In this document: one piece after another, positions 23,657 to 38,800 of the stretch | Layout: the number at the start of each line of letters is the position of its first letter | Position numbering within the stretch: the first letter of the stretch is position 1 | From: Liriodendron chinense | Lineage: Eukaryota > Streptophyta > Magnoliopsida > Magnoliales > Magnoliaceae | Direction: 5' to 3' | Assembly (NCBI GenBank): GCA_003013855.2 | Contig: PVNU02003862.1 | Coordinates: forward strand, 496,001-560,000 | DNA length: 64,000 nt | Program-made: the position numbers and the translations under genes | The notes under the pieces: model-generated | Databases searched by the model: none | What the model saw: the letters and a program-made list of their open reading frames with translations, nothing else | Told to the model about the DNA's origin: nothing

Positions 23657-26600
23657 GGAGGTGTCTGTGGATTTACATGAAGATTGTGTTTGTGTGTGTT
23701 GCACAGTAGCTTGTTTCAATTCGAGTCCTAATACTGTTAGATTTTAGTTTTTTTTTTTTTTTAATGGCTACTCCCAAATAAACCCTTTCCTTTTTCCACG
23801 TACAGTTAAAAATGACCCTGAGATGGACCTTCTGTCATGAACTATGACATAAAGCAGAAGTGATGTTAACTTTTGACTGTTAGGGCATGTAAATGGTGCT
23901 TTTCCCCTCAATGTTTATAAAGAGCCACCAAAAGACATATTTTCCATTAGAAATGAAAGAAATTTATGCATGTGGTATGTCAACGTCAAGTGGTGACTGC
24001 TGTCAAGTCGCACATGTGGAGCGATCAAGATGGGCCACACGTCTGTTCCAAATGTGGTGCCACAATCAGTGATGAAACCAATCATACGTAACAACTGGGC
24101 CCATTTTCAGCAATCCAACCATCTGTTTGCATGTTGTGTCATGCATTGATCCAACACATCAAAATGTTATTTTGGCATGTGGGGCCATGATCGGTGATCC
24201 GATCCATTTATATTTTTGTATGCAGGGCCCTGATCACCAATCGAATACGTCCATTGTTGGCACATTTAACCCGACGTTTATGTATCCATGATCCAATCCA
24301 TCGATATTATATTTAGTATGTAGGCCCTGATGATCACTGATCAAATCTGTCTATTGTTGCCAAATTTTACCTAGTCATGTGTTCATAAAGATCAGGACAG
24401 ACCACCACTTGAAGTGGTCTCGCAGACTACCAACAGTCGCTATTCGCACACCTTTCTATTTGAAGTGAACAAATCAGCTGACCAAGTCGGCCACACTGGA
24501 GATAATGCTATTGCACTGTCTTACCTACTGAATTTGATCTTCGGATGCAGGCCATGATCAACTTTCTTGGTCACTCATCTTAGCTTTGATAATTCCATCC
24601 ACACTGCACTCACAAGAGTTCATGTGCCACGTGTGTAACCAAATAAACTATCAAAATCATGGGCCCCGCTTCCGATGTTCATAAACAAAAACTTGCACTA
24701 GTCTTATAGCTATCCTATAAAATTTCCCTTCCACCCGGCTTGAATTCTATCGCAACATCCTTCTCAATCTCTCCACTAATGAAATATCAACCCAAGATAT
24801 CAAAAGTGGTCATTTTGGGAAACTTCTTGGCCAACAAGCTTAGCTAATCCCTTGTTTCCACTCATACTGTTACTAAAATTGCAGATATACTCTATTTTTG
24901 TCCAACAAATTTTAAATTCTTCAGATTTAAAGCACCCTTCCATTAACCTAGCTTTGTGTTTATGCCCTCCCTTGTCTTGTCTAATGTGGTTTACTCCCTT
25001 TATTAATCTACAGACAGTTTATGCATATACTGTTTCTCTTCCTCATTTCTGAGAGTTTGTAGATTTCTCTCTCCTTCAAAAGTGCTTAACCTATCATACA
25101 ATTCATCATGTCTTGTATTTCACCTTGCAACTTTCTCCACTCCCCTTTTAACATTTTTATAAGCTTCACTGTTTCCCTCATTTTACACCATCATCATCAA
25201 TCACAACAAATTGGGCTCAGCTACACAAATCCTCATTTTAGTTCTTTGCCACTTCTTTTAGCTAGGCCTCTCTTTTTTCTAATTGCCTTCTGCACCTTTC
25301 TTTTTTCCTTTTTTTTGTCTTTTTTTTTTCTTTTTTGGTAGAACGAAGAAAATTCATTAAACTAAAGGGGAAGGGTGTTCGCAAAACAAGAAATGGTCAT
25401 GAAAACCCTGCGAATGCTAGATCAAAACACCATTGGAACCATCCCCCAACCAGGTTTCTTTGTGTGCAGTTTCTTGCCCTTAGGTTTCATGAGCACTTCT
25501 TTTGCTACTCTTTTCAACCAACTCATCCACATCTCCTTGCCCATGGCATACACATCACACATCCTGGATCAAGTAACTCTGGGTTTCCAGCAAGCCATTT
25601 CATCAAAATGGAAAGAATTACAACTGGAGACTCTCTCCAAACGCAAGTTGTTGAAGAAAGGATAACCCACTGCTTCATCTCCTAGCCTGCTGCTCCAACA
25701 TTTCAATTGCTTTCTTATATCACTTTCTCCTAAATAGCATTAATCTATCCATTTTAAGTTCCTCAACGTTATTCTAAGCAACTTATACTATGCTCCTTTC
25801 TTCCAGCCCTTTATGCAAACATCCAAGAGCACTAGTCTATATTGAGTGGTCACTGGTCAGAGATTCACATGGTATAACTTCACAATCCTTACATGTTGAA
25901 CTCCTTGCTTCTAAGCACAAAAAAGGTCTATTTCACTATTCGTGATAGGCACTTTACAAGAGTATGTACATTATAATTGAGCTATGCAGTCTGCACATGT
26001 ATCCATCCAAAATCAGAAAGCATTGTTTCTAAAAGCAATGAAGGCATAAACCTTAAGGCGGGGAGTATGCTCAGTTGAGGCATTGCCTGAGAGGAGTGAT
26101 ACAGCCCTGAGACATATACCTTTCCTAATTTTCTATAATCTATTATTTTGTCTCAAAGTTCAAGAAAGAAATCATGCAACATGCGCTTCATGCCCCTCCA
26201 TTGGAAGGATTGAACACCTCCACCCAGCTTTGGACTTCCTCAACAGTGATTGAAAAACATAAGCATGTTTGGACACAGTTTTTACCATTCTTTTGTTTTT
26301 TTTCCTTTTTCCTTCTTTTTTGATGAGATAGCAATATGTGCGAAATGAATATGCAGCATTGAAAAAAATGAAACATGCAGATGCCCAACAACCTTTGGAT
26401 CCTTGTCAAGACAAAACGCCATCATTGCATAGGCAACATATACATGATATGTGCAGCTTGGCGACTTCCGAGCATCTAAGAAGTACTTGCGAGCTGCTTC
26501 AATGCCTTCAGTTCTTCTTAAAAAACGGATAAACTGCAGCCATAAATCCAAATGCATCGATCACAAACAAACAATACATTCCATGGCATAAGGAATGGAT

Positions 26601-26761
26601 CTATTAAGATAACCAAATATTGTTACCTGTATGTGCGCAAGTGCTGTTGCATTGACAGCATTAGCCAAAAGGCCCTCATATATTTTCTTGGCAGGCTGCA
26701 TGCAAAGCCACAATCGGCAGTCAATAGAGTAATTACTAGAAGATCCAGTATTTAACAAAGG

Positions 26762-26826
<65 letters not shown>

Positions 26827-29800
26827 AGAAGAAGAAGAAGACTTGCGAGACCTGAATTGCTCCACGGGACTCCTCAAGTTCCGCATAGGCATACCTGAGC
26901 ACTTCAGAATCTGGCAAAACAATCATGAAATAGTTAAGCCACCAAAATTGTGGGTGCCTTTTAACTAAACTGCCCTTTTTTCATTATAACAACTCCAGGG
27001 AACTTCTCAATGTCATCATCTATACCCTTGTTATCTCAAGCACTCCATCCCTACACATGTACCACATGTAAAAGATCCAGACTATTCATCTGCTGGTCCT
27101 ACCGTGGATGTCCATGCTCTTGGATGATCTTAGCGACAAAGTGCAGATTACAAATGAATGGATAGAAAAGATGAAGCAAAGGTCTGTTCAATGGCAGGAA
27201 TCCCCCTATCAAAACCTAGGATCATCTCGATCTATTTTTGGGATATGGCTATTGTTCGAAGTATCCCTGATATTATCAAAATATCCCCTATATTATCCGT
27301 ATCTCCAGATCGACAATACTGATAACACTAGTAGTATCAGAAATTCTTGGTGTCAACAATGTATTGCTAAGTATTGCCAATGTATTGCAAATATTTTCGA
27401 CTGTGTAATTTCCAGGAGTTGCTTATATTGCCAATGTATTGACATCGCCAATATTTTCGACCATGTAAATTCTAGGTGTCGCTTGTGTCACCAATGAGTC
27501 CAGATCCTCTATTGGCTGCAAACAGGGAATCCCTGTTTGCAGCTTTTTTATTGGTCCACATAATCACATAGGTTTGCAACCACATCACATCCTCAGTAGG
27601 GCTGTCAACAGACCGGATCTTGGTCCGGATTCGCTCCCATTTTACCGGATTCGGATCAATGGGTAAGATTCGGATCTTGTTAATCAGATCCGTTAAAATT
27701 TCAGGTCGGATGCGGATCACCTTGGATCCGCTCCGTTTAAGATCCAATCCGAATTTAAAATGAATTAAATAATATTATATATTTTATATATATATAAAAA
27801 AAAAAAACCACATATATTTTATCTCAAGTGGACCATAGTATTTACCATCCAACCTGTTGAATGGTATCCACATGTATTCAGATCGGGTCGGATCGGAGTC
27901 GGATCAGCAGAATCTCAATCGGGTCGGGTTTCAGATCAAATGTTTAGAGATCCGTCGGATTTTGGGTCGGAGTCGGATCATTCTGATCACAAATCGGTTC
28001 GGGTTCGGATCATCCCCGATCCGCTCCAAATCCGATCCGTTGATAGCCCTAATCCTCAGCACAACCTCATCACACTGACATCATGCTGAGATGACGTGGA
28101 CCAATAAAAAGAGGATCCAGACTCGTCACCAATATATCGGCAATATTTCAATAATATCACCAATGCATCGATATTGCCAAAAACCTGTTTGTTAAAAAAA
28201 ATTCCATTTCAAAGTTTTAAATGGGCACATGTTCAATTTGTCGACAATAATATCAATAATATCACGTGTTCAATTTGTTGGCGATAATATCAATAATATC
28301 ACGATATTATTGTTATTGCAACATGGACGATATTGAGACCATAATCTTTCGTTTCCTTCCCAGTTGTCGACGATTTCTCAGCGAAATATCGTGTGTTGTT
28401 GATATTCTGAAATATCGATGAATGCTTGGATAGAAGGTTGGAAAGTTGGATGGTTGGATGGATAGATGGAATGGACAGCATGGTTGGACTGATTTCTTAT
28501 GATAGCATATGTTTATACGCCCCCATCAAATGAAAACTTATTATGTATGCATTCTTTTTATAATTTTTTTTTATTCCTAAATATGCAAATATGTGTATTT
28601 TAGCATCTCCTGAAGTTTCATTAAAAAATTCTACCAGTTTCCTCATGTTTCCCTGCATTTACAGTTATCAATGATATCAATATTGTTTCCGTATCCCCAG
28701 CCACCGAAACTTGTAGCGATACCGATACTTCGAACATTGGATACAACCCATGGATTTAAAAAGAGCAGTTTTGGAGCACAACTCACCATTGGTAATGAAA
28801 CCATTACAACACACCCAGTAACAGTCATTTTGGTCAGTTCAAGTCCTGTTCCAATGGATGAACAGTCCGGATAGGGCTCTCAATGGAGCGGGTCAGATCC
28901 GAGATCCGATTCGCTCTGAATCCGTATAATGCGGATTTGGATCTTAAAATAGGTCTGATTAGTTAAATGGACCGGACTTGGATCTTAAAATAGATCCAAT
29001 TACTTAAATGGACAGGATTTGGATTCACAAGAACATATCCAAGTTCGATCCGAATCCGATTAAGATCCGACTCATTGTCACCTTATTGTATATGTTATAT
29101 TTATGCTGGCCATCCGTTTTACAGAGTATTTTAGGCCATGTCTCAAAATTGAGACATGCCACTCTTAGGTCGACCATACCACAGTAAATAGTGGCATTTA
29201 CATCATTTTTCTACTAAATTAAATATATTATATATTATATATTTTTTAGATTTGTAATGGGGGCGGATTCGGACCTAGATCTGACCCGAATCCGATGATT
29301 ATATGGATTTTGGATCGGAAATGGATCTAACAATTTATAAATGGATCGGATATGGATATCACCTTTTGGATCCAAGTTGGATCCCAATCCGATCCAAATC
29401 CATTTACAGATATATGGACTTGGAGCCGGATCCAACTGGATCCGATCCAGATCCGACCCATTGAGAGCCCTAAGTCCGGATCTCAAACATGTGTCCCATC
29501 TATGGAATAGGTAGCTTGATGACTAATGTAGATATGAGCATTCAGCATCAAATCCTTACCCATGATTTAAGACAGGAGAGAAGTCCAGCTCAGACTTACA
29601 AACATGAACAGAGTGAAGTTGACAGTATGAATTACTTTTCTTTTTTTCTTTTTCTTTTTTTACAGCATGAATTACTTGACAAGTTCTAAAGAAGAGAAAA
29701 TTTTGTAATACCAGGAAGAGCCTTCAAAGCCCGCTGGAATACTTTGATTGCAGCTTCAATCGAACCACTTTTCGCATGCCATGTAGCATAGTCATACCAT

Positions 29801-32800
29801 ATATCCGGATAATGATACAGATACATCAGGCACTGAACTTGACAGGAAAAAAAGTCAATGAATAATTTATATGAGTCAATCTAAACTGAAAACTGATAGC
29901 AAACCTCTAATAAAGAAGAATGTCAGTATGCACCATAACAACCAGAAAGATGCATATTAGATGGGAACAGGAAATAAACAGGCCAGGTTTAATTCCACGA
30001 AGATGATTGTATATGAACCATCCAGCCAATAAGTGGAAGACTTGCCAACTAAAAAACAGAATCAGTAGATCTAGAAACTCAATAAGACAAATTCATTCAG
30101 AAGAAAATGAAGAGAAGATGCGAGGAAAAAAAATGCATGAATAAGACGAGTAGAAAAGGGGAGAGGAAAACATGCATTCAGAAGAAGAAGAGAAAAGAAG
30201 AGAGGAAAAAATGCAAAGAAGGGCAAATCTAATCCATACGGTTACCGAAGGGCATGTTTGGGTGTTCCCTAAAAGCAGTGAACAAGACATGCTCCACCCA
30301 GGTCATAAGTGCAGCATTCAGAATGCTTCAGATTTATTATGAATTCATGATCTAGACTAGAAAAACAGGGAGAACAGGGCCCACTAAATATGGTTCCCAA
30401 TTCCCACTCTGAACCAACAGCAAGGTAGATTCATTCTGATGAAAAAGAACCAGTCAGATTTTAGAAAGTTTCATTAAAGACCAAGCTCATAACAATTTGT
30501 TTGTATTTCTTGTTTTTCTTCATGTTTTTGGGGCTGTTCTGGTTTGATATTGTAGTTTTCACAATGTTTATCCTTGTGTTGTATTTTGTTAGCCTGTTGA
30601 ATAAATTTATCTATTCCTTACAAAAATAAAATTAAAAAAAGAAGAAAAAAAAAAAGGAGCTTTGCTGAGCGCACACATGTGTGTAATAAAGCTCGTGTAC
30701 ACACAACACATTTGCCAGCATGGCATATAGGTACAAGATCTAATCCAACCATCAAGTTGGTCCAACCTACTGCATGTTTTTTCTGAAATTGAAATCTGGT
30801 CCAATCAGCATGTGCACCCCATATTGGAAACAGGTGGATGGGAAGTTTTTCAGAGATGTCATTTGTTTTCCAAACTGTAGCCCACCTGACTAGTAGATCA
30901 ACCTGATTCTTGGGTTAGGGCATCAGTATGGTGGTGCTGTTCTGATGGATGGATTGGCTCTTGGACCTACCAGTGCCATGCTAGCACGTGTGTGGCAGTT
31001 ACATCAGCTTTATTGCACACACGTGTGGGCTCAGCAAATCCCGAAAGAAAGAAAATCTTCAAACAATGAAACCATTGCTAAGTGTAAAAGGCACTAAGCC
31101 GCCACCATTTTGGCATACCTGCTCATATGTGAAGGCAACTCGCCTGTTGGAGGATGCAGTGTCAATCCTTTGTGGGTTCCCTCTGGGTATCACATAGCAT
31201 AGAATCAGACTCAAGGATGGAAGGCTCATTCAACTAAAATGTATGCCTACTAATGCAACGTGCAAAACCATACAGGTTTGTCACACTGACACAACATGCA
31301 CCTATATGTTTCTAGACTACATAACATTGAAACTTTCTTGGAAAAAAAAAAAAAAAGAGCAAAAAATAACATGGGGTGCATTCCAAGGGTACCGGCCAGA
31401 TGTGGGGCCCACCCGATGTATTCACACCTCCAACTCATCCATCAAATTCACGACCTCAGAAAAGCCCGAAAGCCCAATATTCGGCCCGGTCCAAAACAGA
31501 AGTGGATCACAGGAAAGTTAAAGAGGGAACACCCACCCATGAATTTCACAGGGCCACACCCGAGTCATAAAACAGCCTGGTTTTTTACCTGACCCTTCAT
31601 CTGGGCTGGTTGAAGGATCTGAACAAAGTGGATTCTATATATAAAACACGGTAGGTGTCCCCCACTCTAATAAATGGTGGCCATTCCTTCTAAACATGTT
31701 CCATGTGCTATGGCCCACCTGAGTTTTGGATCAGGCTGATTATGAGGGCTTGGGTTTTTTGAGTTGAAGCATACAGGTTGGATTCCGTAAACACATCACT
31801 GGGCCCCACATCTGTCCAGTACCACGGTAACCTTACAGTGGTAATAGTACCACTGGAGCATGCCCCGAAAAACAATGCATCTTTACAAAGGCAAAACTTT
31901 TGAATATGCAGACCAACAAAAATATATCATCATTAATCTACTCAAATGAGCCGTTGCTTGCTTGCTTCAAAACATGTACATTTTAGATAATCACTTACTT
32001 TTCAAAGGCTAAAAACCTCTTCCATGCCAGGTACTGCTGCTCTTCCTGCAGGACATTAATCAAAAAATTAAGTTAATACCATTGATGTGGTATGTAAGAA
32101 GTAAAGCCTTGCTAAGCCCACAGGTGTGTGCAATAAAGCTCAAGTACACACCATAGATCTGCCCGCATGGCATGGTAGGTCCAAGATCCAATCCATCTAT
32201 CAGAACAGCACCATTATATTGATGCCCTAAACAGCAAATTAGATTGACCCAGTGGTTAGGTGGGTCTCAGTTTGCAAAACAAATGTATGGCTCTGAAAAA
32301 ACTTCACTGAAGTTTTCTAACCCATCCACCTGTTTCCAATATTGGTTCACATTCTGAGTGGACCAGATTTCCAACATGTACAAGGTTGGACCAAACTGAT
32401 GGATGGATTGGATCTCACACATGTGTGCCATGGTGGCACATGTGGTGTGTACATAAGTTTTATTGCACACATGTATGAGTTATTAACAAGTAACAACCTC
32501 CACCAAATAAATTTTAGTTCCCTAAATAGATAAACTTCATAGTTGGATCTTGTTACACACATAAAATCCAACAAAGCAAGACAGATGGTAAATGAGAATA
32601 GGTTGAAGCAATTCAAAAACTTCAATTAGATGCAACAATGATGAAGACAGTCTTATTACTATCCAATATAATCTTGGTTTCATCAATAACAATCCATGGA
32701 ACAAAGAAATTTTATAGAGACACTTCACACAGTAAAGGCATTCTCAAGTCCCATTCCTACCTTTAAAAACTGAGTTACTAAAAAACACAAGACTGCAGAT

Positions 32801-35800
32801 CGGAATTTGAAGGTCCAAATAAGTCGTGCCAAGATTGAGACTTTTGAAAACTAATGAATTATATTATATAATAGGGTTTTGCTAACATCCCCACCTTCAT
32901 GTAAAGGTTAACAACATCCCCAAAGCTTTTAAATGACACATGGGATGACTAATCATCGATTGGGACGGTTCATTCAACAGTACCATTGGGAGCAAGCCAT
33001 GGTGCAACATGCAAGAATCACATGGATTGGATGATCCTAGCCCTTTGAATGGGGCCAATGGTTACAACCATCCATTGTTTACAAGCCATAGATCAGATGA
33101 TTTGAATCATCAAACCAAAGTGCTACTTTGGAATCATAAGCAATACGAAGTGGGATCTGTCAAATAGAAGCTTCAAAAGGATGATTGGACCTATTTGTTT
33201 CTCCATTCAATCTTGACTGTCCATTTTTCATGCTATTGATTGAATGTTACAATCATCAGATCGGTGTAATTTTTGCACCATGGCTTGCCCCCTAGTTGTA
33301 TGAACGAATGAATGTTCAAATCAACAATAGGTCATCCCAATTGTCAACATCCCATGAAGGTGTGGACATTAGCAAAATGCTATATTTTATGTGATCAGAC
33401 AACCACAATTAGCTGGGACAAGGCTACGATTATGGAGACGATATGTTATGAGATTATGTATCTAGAATGATACCATCATATTTTGCATCATTGGGCTACA
33501 CTAAGACTCTAGGTCAAGAGTTGAGTATTTTGCATCACAAGAATATGGTATTTGCAACAAGCATGTTGCTTTGAAGTCATAAACCAAGGGCAGCATTTGT
33601 GGATTGATTTTAAGACGCATTCAAGAAATTTCATCCAGCAAGATTCAGATGAGGTAAGAAGATGATTGACAAGTAAGCATTTTGAGCTTGACGCAACTAT
33701 GCCACCAACAGATGCATATTATCATCAATATTACTCTTAATCAACCTAAACAGGTTCCCCCCATGTGTCTATCACCAGTCTCTAATTAACATTTATGTCT
33801 TGAACATTCAAACTCCAAAAAAGCTTCCTATCAAATAAATGCCCAGAAAATACAAGATCTTTTATTTTCTCCACTAGCCTTCAACAAGGATACCCTTCAT
33901 CCTCAAGCACCCTATCACTTCTCTACTTCCAGATTCCCCAAACTGTTGCATATGGAAGAATTCTCCATAACACATGCCTGCTGCAATGAATGGGCTTCCC
34001 ATCATTCCAAAAGATCCATCACTTTATCAAACCTTATCAACGTCTAAGGCATGTCGCCCACTTTTAAAGTTAATAATCCATATAAAGGGACTTAAATTCC
34101 TATCCTTAAGGCATTTTTCCCACTTTTCCAAGCTAAAACTCTAGGATAAGGGCTGCAAAATGCTCATCCTTTTTAGCAATTTTTCCCGCTTTTGAAGCTA
34201 AAAATCCAAGTAAGCTTTTGTTTGGGTAATGAGACCCAGATTAAATTATGGCTCGACTGGTGGATTTCAAATCGACCTCTTGCTTATGTTTTCCCTAGTT
34301 TGGCCTGTCACGACCCGAAATCCAACGCCCGAATAAATAACCCGATGACGGATTCCTAGTGTGATAATATATCGGAACGTTAAAAAATAACATCATTATC
34401 ATCATTAAGTATTTATAAGTCAAATCAATCACAAGCGTCCACATAATAAAATTTATCAGTCCAACTCATAATAACTCAAACTGAATAGTACTATCTACTA
34501 ACCACTCTATCTAGAATAAATCAAAAGAAAATGAATTCTTCTTCCTCAACTGCACCAACGTTCTCTTCCTGTAACGTCGTCATTTCTGTCACTGGTAGTC
34601 CTTCTCCGACCATCTAGTCATCACCTTTAACACCAACAGTTCCCTAAGAAGGGTGAGCAAAACTATGCCCAGTGAAAGGATACAACTCCACCACAGTTTA
34701 TGGTATAGCAATTAAATGAACAGTACAGAATAATACAAATAAAGCAGATAAATTCACATGGAATAATGTATGGATGTTCAAGCACTCAATGCTCACACGT
34801 TCTCCAACAAACCATGATGCTGACACAAGGACTCGTCACAGGGCAAGTAAACATCCAAGACACACTGACCATCATAACTCAAAGTTCATACTCACATACC
34901 ACAAGCACAACAACATCTCTCAAGATCTACATACGAATCAGAGACTCAGACCCACATCACTCGTAATTCGGCATACAGGATGCTCCCAGACCTGCTCTCT
35001 GCAATTATATGTAGACCCACTATCCCATAAATTAGAGACCTAAGTTCCCATCCTCGTAATTCAACCATACAAGATGCGCTAACCTACTCTCTACAGATAT
35101 GTATAGCCACACAGCCCATAAGTTGAACGGACGAAGAAACATCCCAGTAACTCAACCATACTACATGCAACCACCCGTGCTCTACAAATATGCGCTCTCA
35201 CAATTCCTCAAGTGTCCCACACATAGGTACAAAGGCAAGGGCCCAGGTTCCCTAGCTCTATAGATAGGTGCGTACACAAACCAAGACTACCAAGTACAAT
35301 AATTCCAAAGATAACCCCCTGGGCAAGGACTATCTCACATGCCCCTACCCGAACTCAATCCCGTAAGGGACACCTCACCATACACATGCACTCTCTATGC
35401 ACTATTTACATGATGATCAATGGTATTAACATGCACACATGGCTTACATGGGAACAAACACTAACAAAAGTAGGATTTATACAAAAGTAATTTCAACCAT
35501 CAAACTGGTTCCTGATTAGCATGTGTTCCTATGTTAAGCATGTGATAGTCAAATTAACATAGGTCAATCAAACATGGGTATATATCATCAGAGACATTTT
35601 TATACATTCGGATCCAAATATCTAACCATAGATTTACATACATATCCAATCAAGAATCTACAATTTTATTTAATCATGAATCTACAAAAAATGGCTAAGA
35701 CATAAGTGAGAAGGGGGTTAGTATCCCAACTCACCGGATCAGCGATAAATCTGGCTTCTTCTAATTAGAACAATAAATATCTGCCTCCGATTGCGATATC

Positions 35801-38800
35801 ACGAGCACAACTGCTCAATGCGGCCACACGATCACCCTCGCTTTCACTTCTATAGTCAGGATCAACGAACTCTTCTTCTACCAATGGCTATGATTGTCAA
35901 GACCTAACTGATGAATGAAAAAAATGTGATGGCCGATTAGGGTTAGGGCTTTTTCTAGTATGATATGGCGTAAGCTCTCTCTTAAAGAGGAATGAAAGAG
36001 GTTTTCTCCGGAGATTGGTTATACAACCATCTAAGCTTAGATATACATGCAACTTTGTAGCATAGGTCGGTTTCATTCCATCATAACCATGATAGGGATC
36101 TCTCCAATGATCAGAGACATCTAACATGTTAAGGACATCAATAACAACTCTGGCCATGATATTCAAATCGAACAGGCTAAGGATTATGCACACATAGTTA
36201 ACTACATGCTGATCGCTAGAATGGACTGTACAGGTTACTTTAGGTCATAGGTCGCTTTTTAGGCTTGGATCCTATGGTTGGAACCTATCCTTAGAATGAC
36301 ACTACAAAGACATAAGGGCACAAGGGTTTTGATGGAATTGAGAAGGGTCCACTCACTATACTTAATATGATCAAAGAGACTCTAAATGATACTGAACTCT
36401 ACACTCTAACTTGTCATGCATTTAAATCACCTGAGGATTCTAAAAGGCTAAAGCATCCATTTTAGGTCGTAATTACATCGCAACCACTGATCGTTAATCT
36501 GATTCTATACATCAGGTTAGGGGCTAACGTGGATTACCCAATGAACCGTTAATTTTCTAAATCTCTAACCAAATTGAGACAATAGATCCAAATACATGAT
36601 AGACGGTAGAAATACCAAATTTTAGAATTCCAAGATCATAGGGTTGTAGGTCCTTATACATAGGTTAAGGTCCCTAAGTTCATATACATTCTGATGATCG
36701 GTCGAAAAGATGGACGGTTCAGAATCATTATAAAAATTCCTTTCATTCTATCCTACGTAACTAATCATATATAAATCGATACATCGCATCTCACTAAGGT
36801 TTGGTACATCTCAACTGATATGGGTCAATCTAGGACCCTACGATGGAATCTCGTCTAACACAAAGTTCAAGTATACTATCTTAGGTGTGCATAAACTGTC
36901 TCAACTTGATCGGTGGTCCACAACACCTTAAATCACCATTATTCGATTTAACAATTCTGGGAACGGATCTAAAAGTAATATTTCACATGAACGGTCAAAA
37001 TACTATATTAAAAAGATATGAAAAGTTTCATGATCCAAACATATACAATTTAAGATAAATCACGAGGGTTGCCCATAACCATTGGTTGGTTTATTAAGAT
37101 TTAGTTTAACGGTCTGATCGAATTCTGATTGGAACTTCGATGGTCAAAATGATTCATTTGTGGTTAATCTTTAGTATTATCAGCTTAGAATTAGATTTAG
37201 TTCTAATAGCAAGGCCACGATGATCAAATTATGATTAGATGGCTACGATTGAATGATTTATAGTTGGATTTAGGTCTATCAACCTACACCATTACGTTTT
37301 ATACTATAGAATTTAACATTCTATGGTTCAGTTTTGATTTATAACTAATTCAACGAATTACTAAGGCTTATGGTCGTATGATGACTTAGAAAAATTATTA
37401 TTATTATTATTATTTATTATTATTTATTCAAATGGTAATTTCATCAAACAAGTTTTACACACTTCACACTTTACAATTTTATTATTTAGAACAAAAACTT
37501 CTTGTCCAGGTTTTTTATTTATTTAAAATTTACGGATAGCCAGTGTGTCCCCTAATCTCTCCATCATGGATTCATGGAGGCTAATTTATTTTCTATTGTT
37601 GGTTCAGGAGTCTGGTCTCAACCTTGTAGGAGAGGTCTGACGAAGCTCAAGATAAAAGCCTTTCTGGATCTCTTAAAACTCCTTCATGGACTCTAGACCA
37701 TCACAAGGATGAAGGACTCCTAATCCCTGTCTCCTTCTGGCATCTTCCCTTCCAAGTCCTCCTTGCATCTCATCAATGGCACCTCTTCAGCTCCGGCTTT
37801 GGACTTTCCTCCATTTGGATGACAGGAGCTCCTCCCAAGGTGGCAGCTTTCATCAAGTTGCTCACTAGAGGAAGGATCTTCGCAGTGGACAACTTGCAAC
37901 ATCGTGGAATGATCTTCCCCAATGCTTGCCTCCTTTGCATCAATAATGCAGAATCCATCAACCACCTTTTCTTACACTAGCCTTTCGCAAAAGAAGCGTG
38001 GTCGTTTATTCTGGCCAGGTTTCAACAACATCGGGTTATGCCTAATTCGATTCCAAGCTTTCTTTTCGCATGGCATGGTTTAAGAGCCAAAAAAGACTTC
38101 TTAGCTTTCTGGCGCCTAGCAGCCATGGCCTCTCTCTAGGCTATTTGGAGAGAAAGGAATCATCGCGGCTTTAATTTAAATGATTGGTCTCTCGGTCTCA
38201 ACCTTAACAATAACTCTGTCGTCTCTTCTCTTTTAAGTTAATGTTTTGTTGCGGACTCTGGCCTCCTTGGGTGTCCCCTTTGTCCCAAGCTGTCTTTAGT
38301 TGTTGTATATTCTAATGTTTTAGAATTGTATAGTTGTTTGGTAAGTTTCTGTTTTTCCCCTTCTTTTGCTTGTTGTTTATGGTTTGTTTGCATTTGCTTG
38401 TATCTGTTTTTTTTTTTTTAGGTTGCTTCGGCTCCCTTCTTTTATTAATATATTCAATTAAAAACAAAAAAAACCAGGTAAGCTCGCTAAAATGCCTATC
38501 CTTGAGGGATTTTGAAATTCCAAGGCCACTTGGATGCCTATCTTGGATGCATTTTTCCTTTCAAGCTAAAAATCCGAGTAAGGGCTCCAAAAGGCCTATC
38601 CTTGAGGAACTTCACCCACTTTTGAAGCTAAAAATCAGGCGAAGGACTACAAAACGCCCACCATTGAGGTAATCTAGATAGTATCACCAAAATGCCTATC
38701 CTTAGCCTTTTGAGCTAAAAATCAAGGTGATGGCACATAAATGCCTATTCTTGAGGTATTTGTGCCACATTTCTTGCTAAAAATTCAGGCGAGGGCACCA

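Larger units (their letters stand above)
23163..26392 (-). other. CstF-77 intron I-J (3230 bp)
   Basis: GTTGTT donor, CTGTAG acceptor. Contains a 30-G/GT minisatellite (23470-23700), diverged ~100-bp repeats (about 24030-24400, GCCCTGATCA words), RTE-type LINE scraps (24690-24880, 25185-25240) and AT-rich sequence. Confidence 0.88.
27250..28739 (+). mobile_element. GATA-rich hAT-type element, copy B, carrying nested insertions
   Basis: Left end ATTGTTCGAAGTATC and right end GATACTTCGAACATTG are inverted repeats. The body is collinear with copy A (GATATTATC words, GGATGTTTGGATGG-like and TTTATTATGTATGCATTC-like blocks). Candidate 8-bp flanks are GATATGGC (27242-27249) and GATACAAC (28740-28747), differing only by transitions. 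Interrupted by a Mutator-type MITE at 27496-28124. Confidence 0.8.
26911..29711 (-). other. CstF-77 intron F-G (2801 bp)
   Basis: GTATTA donor, TTGCCAG acceptor. Dominated by a three-level nest of DNA elements (27250-28739) and a second hAT (28872-29472). Confidence 0.92.
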
